Shown here: positions 23,149 to 36,384 of the stretch, one piece after another | Numbering within the stretch: the first letter of the stretch is position 1 | Layout of the letters: every line of letters begins with the position of its first letter | From: Toxoplasma gondii ME49 | Lineage: Eukaryota; Apicomplexa; Conoidasida; Eucoccidiorida; Sarcocystidae | DNA: 64,000 nt | Assembly (NCBI RefSeq): GCF_000006565.2 | Contig: NC_031480.1 | Span: forward strand, 6,317,170-6,381,169 | Reading direction: 5' to 3' | Notes under the pieces: generated by a model | What the model was told of the DNA's origin: nothing | What the model saw: only the letters and a program-made list of their open reading frames with translations | The model's database searches: none | Position numbers and translations under genes: made by a program

Positions 23149-26100
23149 GAAGGAAGGGCGAGGCATGTCGATGGGCGCGATGCTGCAGAGAAGTCGTATC
23201 TGCATGGCGGTGGCAACTTCTTGGCATTTCACGATGATGACTCGAAGGCTGCGGTGATTCGCATGTCGCCTGCCGTCTTCAAGCTCCCCAGGAGCCGCGT
23301 CGTCTCGCTGTGCCTCCCCTTCTTGTCCTGTTGTGTCCCGTCTGTTTCTTGTCTCTCTTCGCTTCTGTTCCTGCTTCGCTGGTCTGCCTGTCACATGCCT
23401 CTGTGTATACCCTCTTTTGTGCATGCACACTGTCAATGAAGAGCAACATGAACTGTCAAGAAGGTACACGCACCTTTTCGGTTCGTTTCTGAATGTGTTC
23501 TTTCCCTTGAGGAAACCCGCGTCTGGTTCTCGTTGAGCGTTTATGGTTTACCCTCGTCCTCTCTCTACATTTTGAGGTGGTACAGAGGGTCACCGCGATG
23601 CGCTTTCGATCGCAGCACGTACACTCCAGTACATCTGCCTGCGTATCTATGCGGGGCATTTGCTTATAGAGTGCATGTCTGCGCTTATATGAATTTGACA
23701 ACACATCAGTTGCCCGATTAGCGAGCTATGGAAGACACGCCAGAGTAGGCGATGCCTGTTTCAAGAGCTGCAAACGTAAGTACGGGACGACTTGTGGAGA
23801 CTTTAAACGCGGCTCTGATCGCCACCCAAGGCAGTCAAAACGTGGATCTCCTTAGGTGTTGCATGTATGCGGGGAGTCTTCGTGGACGTAACCCTTGACA
23901 GAATGTCTACACGGTAGAAAGTGTAGACGAGGCATTTAGCGCATCCGTGTGGGATAGCTCTCTTTTATGTGGTCCATGGTACATCCTGTCTCAAGGCAAT
24001 TCCGTAGACTTACAGCGCTCCGAATCAGTAGCAGTCCTCCTGTGTGTCGAGGGTTTTTCACTCTACCTTGCAGGTCTCTCTGTCAGTAAACTGTGACAAT
24101 TAGCGGGATGCTTATGCTGCCTGTGTAACCGTGTCGATGAACGGAAGCGCTCCGTTGGAGCTCTGGCACAACTTTTCTCCTGAAGGTGTGTGTTTCAGTT
24201 GTGGGGAGACTTCCACGGTCAAACACCTGACAGGATCCTCCGTCGCCCGAAAGCATCTCAGGCGTTCTCACGACAATGACGTGTGCCTTAAAAATATCTT
24301 CTGGCCACCCACGGAATTTTGCCGCTTCGGTGACTAAAGTCAGGAATCGGTGGAAATCGCTTTTCTGTAGCTGTCGTCTCTGTGTCCTCCGTGGAGCGTC
24401 GCGGTTCACAGGGAAGTGGGCCTTCTGCTGGGTCACACGAAGAAGATACCGAAAAGGCGAGAGCGCTACAGAGCAACTGAGACGCGAAACAATTCATACG
24501 GCCAAAGACACTCCGTGGCCATCAAACCTGAGGAACAAGAAGCGACTTTGTCTCACGATCCGTATAATGCATTAACAACTGCACACACCACAAGGCGCAC
24601 CGCCATACACTGTCTCCCGCGGCTCGTTCGTTCGTTGCTTCTACATCATTTTGTCGGTTCCCTCGGATGTACGACCTAGCAGCGTTGTCATAGAACAGAA
24701 GCAATACAGATTCAGTTGCTTGCGCACTTGATGTGGTAGCCTGTCTTCCTGTTGAACTTGAGATCAGAGGACGTGTGCCGGATCTCCATCTAGAAAGACG
24801 CAAGGAGGCTTTGCAGAGAAAGTAAACTGCGACAGGGAGGAAGCAGTGCCTTGTGAGACGTCAGCGACAAGACTGAATGTCGTGTCCAGAATCGAATCCT
24901 TGCTTCTTCTTGATCGTGTCTGCATGCGTTGCACTAGTCTCGAAGTGACACAAGAGACGGTGTGCGAAGACCGCGACATAACAAGAGCGAGACATACAAA
25001 CCACCGCGGCTTGGTGAATCTGCACCGTCTCTCGGCTCGCTTGCCCTGCTGCTGCTTCAACGCATCCCCAGTGTTGTTCCACTCGTCTGTCTCTATCCGG
25101 CTAGCGCACACTAAGTCTCTTCACTACCTTTGCTGCTTTGACCGAATTCCCTAGCCTAATAGACTTCAGACGAAACACGGCAAGCCACCCTACACAGAAT
25201 GTGATCTGGAGACGCGACTCTGGCGAGAAGTGAGGCGGCCTAAAATCCGAAGGTGTTTCGTTTGCTGGCCTCGTCGAGTCTTTACCCGTTCTCCGGTTTG
25301 CAAATTTATAACTCGTTTAGAGGCTGCGATTTTCCTTCTGTGAAATCCCCGTACTCTCTCTCTCGTCGTGCCACCACCCCCCCTCGCGGTCTTCTCTCCG
25401 CGTTTTCGGTAAGGCCCTCTCCGTCTCACTCGCTGCGCTGGCATTGCTGGCACGGCGGCGCGCCAATCAGCCTCGTAGAAAAGCCGCGTAGTTGCGGAGC
25501 TCTCACTCCTTCAAATGGTTCCACCAAGAGCGACGGGGAGAGCCGTGGCATTCTGTTGAGAGCTCGTTTTTTCGCCTGTCGCGCCAGTGTTCGTTTCCGT
25601 CTGGAGTGTGTCATTTCGAGAGCCGGCGGCAGCCGATCCGCAGATCTTCTTCCCCCGTTGACGCGTCCGTGCCGGTCTGCGCTCGCGGTCTCCTTCTGCG
25701 TTGTTTTGCTTGTTTGCTTGAGGGGACGGACGGCGCCCAGAATCGACAGTCGAGAGCAAATCGCGCGAAACGGATTAGCGTGGAACTCGGAGTGATGCTG
25801 GGGTTTTAGCCTCAGAAACTCAGCCGGGACAAAGCTCGACAGGATTTATGCCATGCGTGCCCTTTTCCGCGACGAGAGAGGGGTGGGGTTTTCCATGCAA
25901 GGAACGTGCACAACGGGCGCTCGACGAACGTACGGTTTCACACTCGTTTCGGGAAACCCTGCTTTTCCCACTTTCTCGATTTTCGTTGGCCACCCGGAAA
26001 AACGGACATCGCGTGCGAGAGTCTCGCCTCGGTAGCCCGCTTTTTTTCATAGCGGTTCGCGTGTCGAGCTGCGGGCGTCAACTCAACTGACTCGGTCGAT

Positions 26101-26703
26101 ATTAACCTGCAACTGCGCGCGTACCGTCGATTTTCTTCCGGTAGACACTGGGGAATTCCAATTCGCCTTCGTTTCGAGCCGCACACCCAATCAGCACAGC
26201 CGTTCTCTGGTGTGCTTTTTCCCGTGTGCCGCGGCGGATTTCGAATCCTGGCGCCTTATGATATCAGATGGGCGTCGCGATTTTCTCCGAGAAAAATGGC
26301 GTGTCTACTCACCGTTCGACGCGGTGATCTCGTCGACTTCTCCGGTATATGTTTGAGCAGCGGCAAGTCCCTTCCACGTCCTATTCCACGCCTGACAGAG
26401 TGTAACGGTGTGTGTGCCAGCTAAGTCCCGCTCACAGGGTGCCAAAGAGTTCGCACGTGTCTGTACACCGCGAAACCCGACGGCAGTCGAGGACGTTCCC
26501 CGTGTGCCAACCTCAGTTCTGTTCCAGCTGCGCGCGCTCTTGCGCCTGGTGGAGCAACATTCTTTTTTTGTTGACTTTTCCTTCAACTGCCCTCACCGTT
26601 CGCGCCTCGACTGCGGAGCCGCAGTACCTGACAGGCGCGAGTGCACGCTGACGCAAACGACGAAATCTGTTGGTGCCAGTCGGCGGGAATCGTGCACACG
26701 CCG
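23149..26703. other. Large spacer without a recognised gene
   Basis: This 3.5-kb stretch lies between two plus-strand genes and should carry the 3' UTR of the G-patch gene and the 5' region of the PAS-domain gene. Base composition from about 23700 to 25200 looks less GC-rich than its neighbours. Open frames exist (for example 25253-25795 plus), but none shows known motifs or consistent splice partners. A 24131-24337 plus frame has a loose Cys/His pattern that I judge accidental. I see no RNA gene or transposon. Confidence 0.45.
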
Positions 26704-29700
26704 ATGCAGGCTCAAACCCACTGTCCGGCGTCTTCGCCGCAAAATCGAGCGGCGGGAAACGATGGGGTTTCGCGCCGGTCGCGCGTCGCGCTGCCACTGC
26801 TGCAGGCGCCTAATTTCCAGTTTTCTTCGTCGTCGCCGCCAGCCCCTCAAGTCACCGCCACCTCCGTTGGCTCCTCGAAGTCCCGCAGGACGAAAATCAC
26901 CTCGCCGCGTCCGCCCACTTTGCTGTCTCACCACCGGGGGCATCGCGGCGGGCTCAAGTCGCGGAGCTGCCGCGAGGAAATTGCTCGGTGGGAGAAGCGC
27001 ACCGGCGACGGCGTGCGACGGTTTCTGAACCTCCGAGACCGAGGCAGAGGAGACGAGGGAGGTGTCCTCCATGGCGGCGATCGCGGACCAGGCGATCTGC
27101 GGGCGCTCCACAGTTCTGGGCGGCGTGGTGGCTCGGCCCAGCGAAGAAACGCAAGTTGTCCGTGTCTGGTTCCGTCTCTCTGGGCGCTCGACTCCCGCCG
27201 GCCCTCGCCTCTGACGCTTCCGCAACCACCGCCACCAGCGTTGGTGCCGGCTCCGAAACTGACCAGCTCGCGGTTCTTCCCCGACACCGCGGGCCGGTTC
27301 TCTCCTGCGCTGCGGAGTCCGAGTCGGACGCGGCTGAACAGGCACAAGTACCGGGAAAAGACGCCTGCAGTCGAGAGCGCTATCTGCTACACGCTGTCGG
27401 ACTACCTCTCGCGTTTCTTCTCCGTGGCAAGGAAGCCAAACTTCTCGCTGCTCTCGATTCTTCTGGAGCCGCTGTCAGACGTCCTGCTCAAGTGGACAAT
27501 GACTCCAGCCGGAGATATGCAGCGGTGTCGGTTCCCCGAGGTGCTGCGGGTGTATCGGCACCGCGCGCTTCTCTTCGTGCTTCTCGCCCTGGTCGCGGGA
27601 TTCTTCCATGCCTCCTGGAAAGCTGCTGCCGTCTGTCTCACCTTCAGCCTCTTTTGGGTCTTCGGTGTCGGCGCGGCGATGTGCTGCTCGAAGAGCCTCA
27701 AGTGGATCTCAAATTTGCTAACTGGCTTCTTCGGCGTTCTCCTGGTGTCTACGCACCCGCTCCTGGTGCCGATCCGGGAGTCGCTTCCTTTCCCCGAGTC
27801 CGTGCACATCTTTGTTTCCTCCGGGCTTCTTCTCGTTCTGCCGCAAACTGATCAGTGGGTGCTGCCGACGCACACGCGTCTCCTCTGTCACCTCGCCTCG
27901 ACTCTTGTGTACGTCTTCTTCTCCGTCGCTTCCTCACCGTCTCCCGCCTCTCCGCCTTCAGTCTTCCCGTCGTTCCTCGCGCCCTTGGTCGACTCGACCG
28001 TCTTCCCCTTCTCCCTGTTTGCGACCTCCGCCTCCCTGTTCTCTCCGGTCGTCCTCGGCGCGGTGTTCTGGTGGAGCTTCCACCTGCTTTTCTTTTGCGC
28101 CGACGTGTTTCTCTCCGAGCTCTTCGCCCTGGCATGCATGCAGGAAGCCGAGGAGGCGTCGAATTTCATGCTGGAGCAACTGTTCAAGTGCTGGTCCCCT
28201 GGAGGCATCAACGTCGTCGCCTTGACCGACAGACACAGACAGTGCACGTGGATTTCTCGTGACGCGAGTCGTGTCTTTCAGCGAACGTTTCTCACCAAAG
28301 ACACGTTGACTCAGCAGGGCGAGGACCCTCATCGCCCGATAGAGAGCAGGTTGGAGAATGGGGGCGGCGACGCCTCCATGGTCTCGCGTGACTGCTCGCC
28401 CTTCCCTTCCTACTCGTCTGTAGAGAGCACTCCACACGCAAGTGTCTTCTCCGATGTCTCGCCTTCCTTCAGGATGACGACGACGATCGCCGGCGCGCCT
28501 CGCCAAGGCACAGGGTCGCCGAGAAGCGTCGAGGAGTCAGAAGCCCCGACCGTGGGAGACACCGCGAGTGCTAAGCGAGACAGTCCTTCGTCGGTCGGGG
28601 AAGGCAAGGCGTCGTGGACGGGGCTTTCGCCTTCCTCGCTCTTTTCATTCGGTGCGTGCACCGAGGCCCTGCGAGGCGCGCGGAGGCTTTTGTTTCGTTC
28701 GCAGGAGGCCTTGATGTCCCGTGGCTTCTTCAAGCCGCTCTCTCGGGGGGTTGCGCGGCAAGAGAAACGCGAAAAGTCGCTCTCGGCTCTCGCCCGCCCT
28801 GAGGAGAAGGAAGACGCGGCGTTAATCGGCCTGCCTCTCGACTCATGGGTCCACCCGGAGGATCGCGCGGTGTTTGCGCGAGCGTTCCAGAGAGCAGACA
28901 AGCTCTTTGAGGAGGAGAACGAGGCGCCGTCTGCGGAGGCGTCGCCTGCGGGGTCTCGTCGACGCCTGACGTTCGAGTGTTCGAATAGGATGGCACGAGG
29001 ACGCGACGACTTCGGGGACGCCCAAGATGACGACGGTCGATGCATCGTTCGAGTCCTCTGTCCTCAGGCTCGAGAAGCAGCACATCTGCCAGAAAGGCCT
29101 GTGCGTGAAGCCTCCGGGGGACACGGTTGCGCGTTTGATGAGGCGTCTGCCTTCTCTCCGTGCTTTGTCTCGGACGCGGTGTCACCCTCTTCTTCGTCTC
29201 CTTCTTCCTCATCCAGAGCGTCACAAGTCGTCTCGTCGCTCTGCAAAGACGAAGAGCTCCGCTGTTTGTCAGACTCCGATTACACCTACTACGAGGTCCT
29301 TGTCACGCCTTGTCGTTACCCTTGGTCCTCTAGCCGCATTCGCCTCACCAGATACAACGTGTCTTTCTACAACATCGACGAACGAGTGCGGCTGCAGAAG
29401 CAACTCGAATCTCTCGTCCTCGCCATGTCGGAGACCCTGGGGATCGCGGCCTGGGCGTTCGACACCCACGCTATACATACAGCTGAGAAACGCACGCAGC
29501 AGCGCGAACGCGCGATTTCGAAACGTACTGGCGGAGAACTGGGCTGTTACGGGGACTTCGCAGGCGAGAGAGAAGGCGTCGACAGGTTTGGGGTGTCTCT
29601 TCGATCTGCGAAGAACGCGACAAGTTCCCAAGGAAAGGGCGTCGCAGGAACTCCCGGTGCGTCGCCGCCTAACATCCAGGGCGCGTCTTTCGAGGAACGA

Positions 29701-32700
29701 AGCGGGCAGCGTTCGAGGACTGGGGTGACTGGCACTCGCGGGAAAACCGCCGAAGGCCGAGGATTGTTTTTGGCTGCTCCTTCGTTCCTGCATTCAAAGC
29801 CCGAGTCTTCTTGTCCCGAGACGCCGTGTCAGTTGCCGTCGGTGAGTCGCCCATCCGGAGGAATCACCCCTTACCTCTCCTCGTCTTCGTCGTTCTGCTC
29901 TGCCGCCTCTCCGTCGCGAGCAGGCGCGCCATGTATCCCCGGATACGGATCGCCCAGCCGCTACTCGTACATCTTCACGGAACAGGCTTACAAAAAGATG
30001 ACGGGACGCGAGATCCGATCTGGGGAGCAGACGCGACTCTTCCACGCAGACTCTGCGCTTTGGGCGCGACACCGATCCCGGCAGCAGCGTGAAATGGAGA
30101 CAACTGGGCGCCTCAGTCGAAACGGTCTGTCGCCACTCTTCGAGGGTTCCACGGTCGAGGAGGAACGGACGAGTGACCAGGCGCAGAGAGCACGCGGCGA
30201 CTCCAGAGGAGACCGACAGCCGAGAGACGAAGAACGCCGGACGCTGGGCGTTGGATGGACCGAAGCCACAGGACGAAAACGAAGCGGAGACGAGTCAGAG
30301 AGAGAGGCAGAAGAAGAGAGAGTGGACGAAGAGCAGCGAGCGGATGAAGAGGAAATAAAGGAAGAAGATGAAGCAGATGAGGAGAGGGAGAGAAGAAGGA
30401 GAGAGGAAGAGGACGGGGTGGGAGAGAAAGAAGAGAGACTCCACGATGACGACTATGAAGCCGCGCTTCGAGGCACTTGGCTCCAGTACTTCATGGAACC
30501 TGGACGGGATCAGCTGGTGGAGGCGCTCAGGGTGAGAAAAACGCGAGTGTGGTGGAGACGCGCAGGCGAGAAAGCAGTGAACAAGGTGAAAAATGAGGGA
30601 AGAAGCGGAAGGCGAATAGAGTTTGAGAGACGCACGTGACGCAGATGTATTGCGGTGCAAGCAGCTTCGGTTTTAGCGGGAGGCGGTGTGCGTCTGCGTT
30701 TGAACGAAGCACAGCGAGGTGGGGAGCAACTGGAAAAGATGCGGGAAGGAGAGCGGCGAGGCAGGGAAGGAAGAGGAAGAGTGCATCCGTGAGGATGGAG
30801 GACGGAAGAGTTAAAAAGAGGAGATGGAAGTGAAGATACGGAAATGTGGAGATGTGGAGGGTGGCGGGCAGGAGGGAAGGAGCAGTCCCGAGGCAGAAAA
30901 AGACGAGTGGGAAGGTGAAGCAAAACACGAGGGAAGAGAGTGTAGAAACGAGCCATGAGAATAGAGATGCTGCCGAGAGACAGACGCAGTACATATGTCC
31001 ATGCATTAGATCAGTATGCTGACTTCCGTCTCGATAAGCTGCAGCTTTGCTCAGACACAGAAATAAGAGAGACAGGACGAGAAGATGTAGGTGCCTAAGC
31101 CGATAATGATGTGGAGGATAGGTAGAGAGAGAAAAGCGAGGAGAAGGACGAGGGAGATCAGCGAGGAAGATCAGAGAGCGATTCATCACAGTTTCAATAC
31201 TGAGGCGAAGAGAGGGGGAAGGTAAACTGCAAAGACTGGGAGGGGGAGTGCCAGCGGTGTTTATTATTTTGGGGAAATGACAGCCTTCATGAAAGTGGAT
31301 GACATTCGTTTCTGGATTCGGTTTTCAGAAACTCTTCGACGAGAGAAGACCCTTCAAGTTGGAGCTTCCCTATGAACGTGCAGACGGACAGGTTCGGTAC
31401 GTATTTTCCTCTTCTTCACGTCGTCTTTTTCATCGCTTTTTCTCTTTCCCACCCTGGTCTTCCCCGTGCTGATCCTCTGAGTTTTGCGTCGCCCTACCTG
31501 CTTCTCTTCTGCTCTTGTCCTCTATGCCATATGCTCTCGTCTTCGTTTTTGTCTGCTTCTGTTCTTCTCTCATTTGCTCTTTTCTCCCCCTGTCATCTTC
31601 GCTTCTTGTCTTCTCCTCTGCTCTTCGTCTGCTGCTTTTTTCGTCTGGTCAATCTTCTTTCTTCTTCTCTTCTTCTCGTCGTACCTTCTTCTTTCATGGT
31701 GTACGGATGCTCCATCACTTTCTGTCATGTGTGTCGGGATTGTTCGGCCAGATGCTCTGGGCGTCTGCAGTTTCTTTTCGTGTGAATCCGTGACTTATTT
31801 GCCTGTCTGACTTGTCCACTCGCCTTTCTTGTCACCCTTCAGATGGTTCAAGGTTGCAGGCTACGCGTCTTCGAGCGATTCTTCCCTCTTCTGGGGTTTG
31901 ATTCAAGACGCAACAACGTAAGAGAGAAAGTCAAGGTGCCTCCCGTTTCAGTCGGTGTTTGTGGTCGCTTCGGTCTACTTTAGAGTGAATAACCAGACAC
32001 AAGAATCCATGAGGAACGGTTTACGACCATACCGTTTTACTCGATGGCCGACTGTTGTGGTGCAAGTACACTCGAACAAGCAAGAGAGGCTGGAGCCAGC
32101 AGATGCAGCCCCGACGTGCTTTCGCCATTTGTTTTGAGACAGCAGCAGCCATTGAAAAGGTCTCCAGTTTGCTACTTCACTCAGGCCCTAGGCTGTATGT
32201 ACACTGTGTGTACACGAGACGCTGGAATCAGTTGTTGGAAGGTGGCTATCTGCGTCCGAAGGCTTCGAGGCGCGTTTTCGACGGTGTTTTGCCTGTGTCT
32301 CATTTTTGATCAGTTTCGCTTCTGAAACAGTTAAACGTGCATTATATACCTTTCTGCGAACTGTTCTGTATGTCCCCGCATAGTTTGGTTAGTGTCTGCG
32401 GTTCCTCACCGATTCTCAGGTTTGTGTGTTTCTACTTCCCTCTCTCCTACTATCTCTTTGTTCTTTCCCCTTTCCCTTTGAGTCCGCTGCACCCCCGTCT
32501 TGTCCTTTTTCTTGTTATCCCTCATCTCTAGAAGGTATGTTTTTGCATGCACCGTCCCTGAGCTCGTGTCCTTCATGTCTCGTCTTTTATACGTTTCTTC
32601 TCGACGCGTGGATCACGTCTTTCTCGAGCCTTTTCCCCACTGTCTCTTTTTTTGCGTACCGGACTGCGTTCCCCGCCTCTCAGAGACCGAACTCAACTCA

Positions 32701-33556
32701 ATGAGCAGGAGCGGAGACGCGCGCTGCTCACGCTTCTGACGGAGTGCCAGTTCGATGGATGGGGGGTCGTTGACATCCGTGAACTTGGGCAAATCGTGGA
32801 GGCGTCGCCGTCTCTGAATTCTCTCCTCAATCGCGAGGTGAAAGGACTGCACTACTCCATCGTCATTCCTCCTGCTGTAGTGCCTCAACTCGAGGCTGAC
32901 GGCTTCTGCATCGACCACGCCGTGGTGCTCTTTGGCGGCGCATGCATCCACGAAAAAGCGTCGAGAGACAGCCAGGCGAGAGACCCCACAGACCGACAGC
33001 CCAGCGGAAACCCAGCAGGCCCCCGGGACAACGGAGACAGAGAGAGACACGCCTGTCAAGGAGCTTGTCCGTGTGTCCAGCAGGTCTGAAAACACGCGAA
33101 AGGAAGAGAAGAAAGAGATGGAGGAAGGAGGAAAGGATGCGGGGAAGAAAACGAGAAAACGAGGTCGAGAAAGGAACGAGAGAACGAAAGGAACGAACTG
33201 AGGGAGAGCGAGAGAGATGGGGTTTGGATCAAGTGATGCAGACTCTGGAGAAAAAAAGAAAACAGGAGGGAGGAAGAGTCCAGAGACACGCAGTTCGGTA
33301 AAGAGGACGAAGTATCCAATTGCGTTTCGCCTTTTCAACCTGGTTTCGCCGAGACTCTCAGGTCTTCGCCGTTCCCATATTATGCAGCCGTCTGTGTATA
33401 TATAGATACTCATATATTCTTCCGTGTCTTTGAACAGATACTGGTCGTTCTGTTTGCCTCCATACGGTAGAAGCAGACAAAAAATCATCTGTCTAGACTT
33501 TCACTTCCCAGATCCCAAATTTTTATGCATGCCTCGCAATCAGACCACTTATGTAA

Positions 33557-33625
<69 letters not shown>

Positions 33626-36038
33626 TAGATATAGATAAAGATATAGATATGAATAGATTAGCATACATATATCTACGTGTAGATGCGCACAGACGTATGG
33701 ATATCTGTATCATGTGTTGAATGTATGATTTGTGTGTGTTTTCTGTCAGCTGAACAAGAGCAAAGTGATGGCGTTGACGGCAGTGGCAGATCCGTCGGAT
33801 CCGAGCATCGCGGTGTTCGGTCTGCGGGATTTGCATGTGACTTTTCAGGAGGCAGTGGCGAACCGAGCAGTGCAGCCTCCTGTCGTGTGGCCGCCCTCAA
33901 GTTCGCAGCTGCCCCCTGGCGCGTCTCTCCCCTCCTCGCCTCCCGAGTCCGTCTGGCGTCACTCGTCGCCTGAGTCGCTCTATCCTGCCCTCACTCTCGA
34001 CGCTCGAGAGCGAGACAGCGAACAAGGAGCGGAAGCGCGGGAAGCGCGAAGAGCAAAAAACGAGAACAGAGAAGACCGAGAACAGGACGCGCAACGAGCG
34101 AGAGAAGGCGGGAGGCGGGAGGACCGTGATCAAGTGCAGACTGAACAAGGAAAAGGCAGGGACAGGGAGAACCTTGGTCACGCGAAGAAAGAAGCGACAA
34201 ACCGAGTGGGTCTGGGTCGAGAAGAAATCAGTGAAGAGAAGACAGGTCTCATGACAAGCGAGATACTTGAGTTGACGAAGAAGTTGGAGCAGGAACGCGA
34301 CACTCGTCGAGCTGAGAGCGCGTCTGCTCGGGAGCGGGTCGAGGCTCGAACATGTTCTTTTTCGTCGGCAGACGAAGGGGAAGACGCGCAAATAGTCGAG
34401 CGAGGAACCGATGAGAAGGAACCAGAGAACTGCCTCCAAATCGACGCAAAGATGCGCCCAAAGGATGTCTCCCTTTCAGCTGTATGTCCAGGCTCCGAGG
34501 GCCGTGGTACAGCCGAAGAAGGTGACCATGCCGAGGCATTGTTCACCCGGCGCGACAAGGCGCCAGTCCCCGATCCGACGCAAGGAAAGAAAGAGTTCTC
34601 TTTCCACGACAACGACGCGAGTGTGCCCTCGTCCTATACGCGCTCGTCGCCGTCGAGCGCAACCAAGAAGAATGCAGAACCGGATGAGCTGCGCGAACTG
34701 AATCGTCGCTCGTCTTCTCCCTCTTCTTCTCTCCAGTACCTCGCCTCGCTGTCGTCGGCTGCGGAGGTCGTATCCTCTCCGATGTTGACGCGCACCGCGG
34801 CTCTGCGGCGAATCTCCTCTCTCTCGTTCTCTGCCAGCTCCTCCTTCTCCTCCTGCTCTCCGGAGAAGCAGAGCGCGCGAACACTGAGAAGCCGGGGAGG
34901 CGCGTTGTCCTGCGTGGAGGCGTCGCGACGCGTCTGCCTCTCTGCGTCCGTCGATGGAAGACGAGAAGACGGTGGAGCGAAACCAGGCCCAGAGTCGCAG
35001 AGAGGCGCGTCTCGCACGCGCGACAGAGACAGCCTCTCCGTCTTCTCTCTCCCGCCTCTCGCCTTTTGCCGCAGAGACGCCGCGTCGCTCTTGCTGGGTG
35101 TCCATGTCTCCAGATGTTCCACTCCTGCAGAGGCCGAGCCGCGAGCCACAAAGGAGAGGGGAGACTTGACGGAGACAGGCCGCCTTCGTGGAGACGCAGA
35201 AAGCTCGCGAGGTGGGGACGCTTGCGGGAATTCGCGAGGAGGGAGGCAGCAGCAGAGGTCGTCGGGAGAAGAGAAGACGAGCTCGATTAAGGACGAGACG
35301 GGGGGGAGAGAAAATGTTCAGGAGAGGAGACGCATCGGAGGCGGAGACCCAGTAGAAACCGAAACGCTTGAGGGACTTCACGCGCTCGCGGCTGCTCTGG
35401 AAGAGGATTCGGCTTTCCAGTCTCAACGGGTCAGGTGCACAGGCGCCCTGGAAGTGGGGAGCGAAGACATGGGACGAATGTCTCGGGTGTATGGACAGCG
35501 CTGTGCCGATCCCAGTGACAGGAGGAAAGCACAAGACTGTTTTTTTCCACAGGAAACAGTACGCATGCAGGAGCCACGCTGTTCTTCTGGGAAGCCGACT
35601 GTTTCACGGGGAGGTGCCGACGCATGTGAGGCGCTTGTTGCGACTTTCGCCAGTCCGAAGGAGAAGCAGAATCCGTTTCTCTCCCCTTCAGACGCGGCGG
35701 GAGGCGACAGCCGTTTCGATCTGCGACCCACTCTCTCTGCTGGTTGCAATTCAGAGAAGCCTGCGCCCCGACCTCGGGGTACTCCCCAGGTGTACAGCCA
35801 CCGAAAACGCACGTCGGGAGGAGGCGACGCTGAGCTGTCGCGCGAGAAAAGCCAAGGCCTCGAGGCGGCTGTGCCTGAGAATGCAGGAGAAACAAACGAA
35901 GAGTCGCGAGGCTTCTCACCACCTGTCAAGCGACTTTTGGTCGAGAGGAGGCAGTACCACAAACTTGTACATCCTGCTGCATGCGGGAGCGCGGACGGTA
36001 TGGACACAGGCTCCTCGCCTCCAGAGAGTCTTTTGTAG
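26704..36038 (+). CDS. Multi-membrane-spanning protein with PAS-like sensor modules, 5 exons
   Basis: I do not recognise a named orthologue. Exons: 26704-30531, 31329-31396, 31843-31917, 32684 to about 33083 (or 32924), 33750-36038; total about 2170-2220 residues. After a basic, disordered N-terminus, about six hydrophobic helices span residues 290-475 (for example ALLFVLLALVAGFF, VVLGAVFWWSFHLLFFCADV). PAS-like modules follow: GGINVVALTDRHRQCTWIS with DSWVHPEDRAVFARAF (split by a long disordered insert), then YSYIFTEQAYKKMTGREI with FKLELPYERADGQVRWFKVA (a typical PAC end, spanning exons 1-3), then FDGWGVVDIRELGQIVEASP with IAVFGLRDLHVTFQEA (exons 4-5). The last 700 residues are charged and low-complexity, with no kinase or cyclase domain. 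A membrane sensor role is inferred. The start is the first in-frame ATG and is uncertain; competing frames are open until about 27850. The exon 4 donor is unresolved. Confidence 0.75.
33560..33655. repeat. Compound (TA)n-(GATA)n microsatellite
   Basis: About 19 TA units run into about seven GATA units (33597-33625) and then degenerate GATATA. It lies in the last intron of the PAS-domain gene, about 100 bp before the exon 5 acceptor. Confidence 0.92.
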
Positions 36039-36268
36039 AAAAGACAAATGGCTTTTCAAGGTGTTTGCACAACGCGGCTCTTCCGGACGCAAAGCCGTTC
36101 CACACAGTCGACTTCTGCCCCGGACAGAAACCGATTTTCATCGCACAAAGGGCAACAGAACGTTTGCAAGGATGTCGGCTGCCACTGTGAACACACTGAA
36201 AACGTCGCAATGGTGCACATATGTATATCTGGACATATGTTTATATGTGAGTCTGTGTAAATGCATAT

Positions 36269-36308
<40 letters not shown>

Positions 36309-36310
<2 letters not shown>

Positions 36311-36346
36311 GAATATGATATCAGTGTGTTTGTATAGCTCCACTCC
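36309..36346 (+). repeat. 38-bp repeat unit, copy 1, within an AT microsatellite
   Basis: Begins CTGAATATGATATCAG and ends AGCTCCACTCC, flanked on both sides by (TA)n. It is identical to 60206-60243 over the whole 38 bases. Confidence 0.9.
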
Positions 36347-36353
36347 ATATATG

Positions 36354-36384
<31 letters not shown>

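Noticed and set aside
24131..24337. Frame with C-x2-C and several His residues resembling a zinc finger
   Set aside because: Spacing fits no zinc-finger class, and there is no splice partner or neighbouring conserved peptide.
25253..25795. 180-codon plus-strand open frame
   Set aside because: Composition is Arg/Ser/Leu-rich without motif; likely an incidental frame in GC-rich 5' sequence of the PAS-domain gene.
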